Shown here: in pieces, positions 6,701 through 8,232 of the stretch
Layout of the letters: each line of letters begins with the position of its first letter
Numbering within the stretch: the first letter of the stretch is position 1
From: JAJFTV01 sp964426355
Lineage (GTDB): Bacteria; Chloroflexota; Anaerolineae; Anaerolineales; Anaerolineaceae
Direction: 5' to 3'
NCBI GenBank assembly: GCA_964426355.1
Contig: CAYRRA010000190.1
Coordinates: 1-8,232, forward strand
DNA length: 8,232 nucleotides
Notes under the pieces: model-generated
What the model was told of the DNA's origin: nothing
The model's input: only the letters and a program-made list of their open reading frames with translations
The model's database searches: none
Made by a program: the position numbers and the translations under genes

Positions 6701-6738
6701 GAAGGAGATGGCAAAAATGCCAAAATCCAAACTCCTTC
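6701..6738 (+). promoter_or_regulatory. Nested stem-loop at the start of the flagellin leader
   Basis: GAAGGAG (6701-6707) is a perfect 7-nt inverted repeat with CTCCTTC (6732-6738). Inside it, TGGCA (6709-6713) pairs with TGCCA (6718-6722) around an AAAA loop. GAAGGAG is also a Shine-Dalgarno for the ATG at 6717, so the outer stem would hide that site. It may protect the 5' end of the mRNA or act in control; this is inferred from base pairing alone. Confidence 0.5.
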
Positions 6739-6806
6739 AAAACAAAAATTGGGAAGGATCCCACATTTATTTACATGGAGGTAAAAAATGCCTACTGTTG
6801 ACTTAA
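6717..6806 (+). CDS. Possible 29-codon upstream ORF overlapping the flagellin start
   Basis: This short frame starts at ATG 6717, 9 nt after a good Shine-Dalgarno (AAGGAG, 6702-6707), and ends at TAA 6804-6806, 19 nt inside flagellin in another frame. The peptide begins MPKSKLLQNK and ends KKCLLLT; it resembles nothing I recognise. The initiation regions of this ORF and of flagellin look alike: GGAG, an A-rich spacer, then ATGCC. If translated, ribosomes would cross both candidate CsrA sites and could couple to or interfere with flagellin initiation. It may equally be chance, as the frame is short and no conservation can be judged here. Confidence 0.3.
   Translation: MPKSKLLQNKNWEGSHIYLHGGKKCLLLT
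6750..6763 (+). promoter_or_regulatory. Candidate CsrA site 1: hairpin presenting AGGA in its loop
   Basis: TGGGA (6750-6754) pairs perfectly with TCCCA (6759-6763), leaving a four-base AGGA loop. A GGA held in a small hairpin loop is the form CsrA prefers, and AAGGAT (6754-6759) matches the ARGGAU core of the selected CsrA consensus. It lies 21 nt (GGA to GGA) upstream of the second site at the Shine-Dalgarno, a spacing suited to a CsrA dimer bridging two sites. Confidence 0.6.
6771..6782 (+). promoter_or_regulatory. Flagellin Shine-Dalgarno overlapped by candidate CsrA site 2
   Basis: GGAGGT (6777-6782), 5 nt before ATG 6788, is a strong ribosome binding site and fixes the flagellin start. 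With its upstream bases it reads TTACATGGAGGT, which agrees with the CsrA consensus RUACARGGAUGU at 9 of 12 positions, including ACA and GGA. CsrA bound here would block ribosome entry, as at BS2 of B. subtilis hag. Confidence 0.65.
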
Positions 6807-8232
6807 CCCGAATTGGCTCAAACATTGGAGCCATGTATTCTCTCCAGTCGTTGTTGGACATCAACAACAAGCTGGCTACCCACCAGACTCGCCTGTCCAC
6901 CGGCAAGCGTTTGAACAGTGCCATGGACGATCCGGCGGGTTTGACGATTGCGACCAAGATGAACGCCCGCTCTGAGGGTCTCAAGGTCGTAATGGATAAC
7001 ATCAGCGATGCCAAGAACATGCTCTCGGTTGCAGAATCTGGCTTGGGGAAAGTTACCGATATCTTGACCAAGATGCGCTCCAAAGCCACCCAGGCAGCCA
7101 GCGACACGCTCGGTGCAACAGAACGTGCTACCATTCAAACTCAGTTGCAGCAGTTCGCCGCCCAGATTGATGATCTGATCACAGAGACCAAATGGAACGG
7201 TGTTGGTCTGTTGGATGGCAATGTTTCAAAACGTTTCCAGACGGGTGTTGAATCGAACGAGTTCACAAACTGGCAGCTTTCTGTGAAACACGACCCGACC
7301 GCTTTGGGTGTTTCCACGGTGCAGGCGAATGATACCGCCAACAACCTGAACTCTCCTTCAAATGCGTTCACTGCCGTCGACGGTACATCTCCTCTTTTCA
7401 GTGGCTTGACCAAACTGACGACTGGTTCCTACCAGATTGCAGTCAAGGATGTTGCTGCAGGCGCAAACCAAGGCAAAATATCTGTGGTGCAAAATAACCT
7501 GTCGGTGAACGCCGGAACGGTAACTGTCTCTGCCCGTGACGGTGAAGCAGGAGCAGAACTGGCTAACGGACAGCATACGCTTGAGATCACTGGATATGAT
7601 GCTGCCTCAGATACTTTGAGTTATAAGATTGATGGTGTGGCGGCTACAGTAGTCTTTACCGGGACCACAGCACAATTAGTAAATGGCTCAGCCCAAACCA
7701 TTGGTATTGATCTCGATCTTTCTGCTTGGGTTACGACATCTGCACCAACGAACGTGACCGGCACTTACACCTTTGACTATGTGCGCAAAGGTATGGCTGA
7801 AGTTCAACTGCAATACCAGGATGGAACCTCGGTAGCAGTGGATTCGGATGGAAGCAGCTCGACGGGCGGTATTGCGAACACATTCTATATCGCTGCCGGC
7901 GGCACTTTTGACACCGGGCGCGGTTTGCAAATCACCGCTGGTGCTTTAGCTGATCTGCAAGCACGCGAAAACGAAAAAACCCACAGCTCCTTCAACTTCG
8001 CACAGAAAAGCGATTACTCAGTGGACGTTTCTACCGCCGACAAAGCCGCAACCTATATGAGCACGCTCACCAATGCGATGGACATCGTGAACCAGAGCCT
8101 TGCTGAATTGGGTTCGCTGATGGCTCGTATGACCATCAAAGAAGAAGCCGCATCGACTTCACAAATCAACGTTGAAGCAGCATACAACCGTATTATGAAC
8201 GCCAACATGGCGGAAGAGCAAGTAAATGCCAG
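6788..8232 (+). CDS. fliC: Flagellin, filament subunit; 3' end cut by window edge
   Basis: Flagellin is the secreted subunit of the flagellar filament. From ATG 6788 the frame stays open for 481 codons to the window end. The N-terminal D0/D1 helices include RLSTGKRLNSAMDDPAGLTI (35-54) and ILTKMRSKATQAAS (92-105), the latter equivalent to the conserved D1 segment with its arginine. The D1 strand motif TKWNGVGLLDG follows at 134-144. Residues about 150-375 form a surface-exposed D2/D3-type insert rich in Ser, Thr, Ala, Asn and Gly. The C-terminal D1/D0 begins at GRGLQITAG (378-386) and includes INVEAAYNRIMNANMAEEQV (460-479); about 30 residues are missing. There is no signal peptide, as expected for type III export. 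Codons look more selected and GC-richer than in the glycosyltransferase genes, fitting high expression. A sigma-28 promoter and a structured leader with CsrA-like sites precede it. The insert offers many possible O-glycosylation sites for the upstream enzymes. Confidence 0.96.
   Translation, partial: MPTVDLTRIGSNIGAMYSLQSLLDINNKLATHQTRLSTGKRLNSAMDDPAGLTIATKMNARSEGLKVVMDNISDAKNMLSVAESGLGKVTDILTKMRSKATQAASDTLGATERATIQTQLQQFAAQIDDLITETKWNGVGLLDGNVSKRFQTGVESNEFTNWQLSVKHDPTALGVSTVQANDTANNLNSPSNAFTAVDGTSPLFSGLTKLTTGSYQIAVKDVAAGANQGKISVVQNNLSVNAGTVTVSARDGEAGAELANGQHTLEITGYDAASDTLSYKIDGVAATVVFTGTTAQLVNGSAQTIGIDLDLSAWVTTSAPTNVTGTYTFDYVRKGMAEVQLQYQDGTSVAVDSDGSSSTGGIANTFYIAAGGTFDTGRGLQITAGALADLQARENEKTHSSFNFAQKSDYSVDVSTADKAATYMSTLTNAMDIVNQSLAELGSLMARMTIKEEAASTSQINVEAAYNRIMNANMAEEQVNA

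Noticed and set aside
6732..6780. CTCC of the leader (6732-6735) pairing with the flagellin Shine-Dalgarno GGAG as an alternative structure
   Set aside because: Only 4 bp can form, and neighbouring bases do not extend it, compared with 7 bp for the upstream partner.

Overview
The window is a late-flagellar locus with every recognisable gene on the + strand. It opens inside flgK (hook-filament junction protein 1) and continues with flgL (junction protein 3), csrA (post-transcriptional regulator), two related GT-B-type glycosyltransferases (the first with an N-terminal TPR region) and a formylglycine-generating-enzyme-fold (SUMF1/FGE-sulfatase) protein. It ends inside a flagellin gene cut off close to its C-terminus. 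The order flgK-flgL-csrA-flagellin matches the Bacillus subtilis type of locus. Two differences stand out: no fliW lies between flgL and csrA, and a three-gene modification-like cassette sits between csrA and flagellin.

Organism: the window holds no rRNA or other phylogenetic marker. Moderate GC, strong GGAGG-type Shine-Dalgarno sites, TTG starts, the csrA-flagellin gene order and the flagellin N-terminus (MPTVDLTRIG, then RLSTGKRLNSA.DDPAG) would fit a flagellated Chloroflexota (Anaerolineae-like) or another bacterium with a Firmicutes-type flagellar locus. This is a tentative placement from memory of family sequences, not a demonstrated one.

Layout: 1-2437 holds flgK and flgL as a tight pair (16-nt gap). 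2438-2546 holds a likely housekeeping promoter for csrA. 2547-2822 is csrA with a TTG start. 2823-2979 is AT-rich, with a repeated TGGTAAATT. 2980-6608 is a probable operon of TPR-glycosyltransferase, glycosyltransferase and FGE-fold protein, with gaps of 9 and 32 nt. 6609-6787 is a dense regulatory leader: a weak imperfect hairpin, a near-perfect sigma-28 (FliA) promoter, a short upstream ORF with its own Shine-Dalgarno, and two candidate CsrA sites, the second overlapping the flagellin Shine-Dalgarno. 6788-8232 is flagellin.

Working model: FlgK and FlgL form the hook-filament junction on which flagellin polymerises. Flagellin is transcribed late, by sigma-28. CsrA from the same locus could hold flagellin mRNA translationally silent through the leader sites, as shown for B. 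subtilis hag. The two glycosyltransferases are placed to glycosylate flagellin. The FGE-fold protein lacks the catalytic cysteine pair of true formylglycine-generating enzymes and is more likely a binding or accessory module. The most novel parts are the leader architecture and the glycosyltransferase/FGE-fold cassette; their functions are inferred from context.
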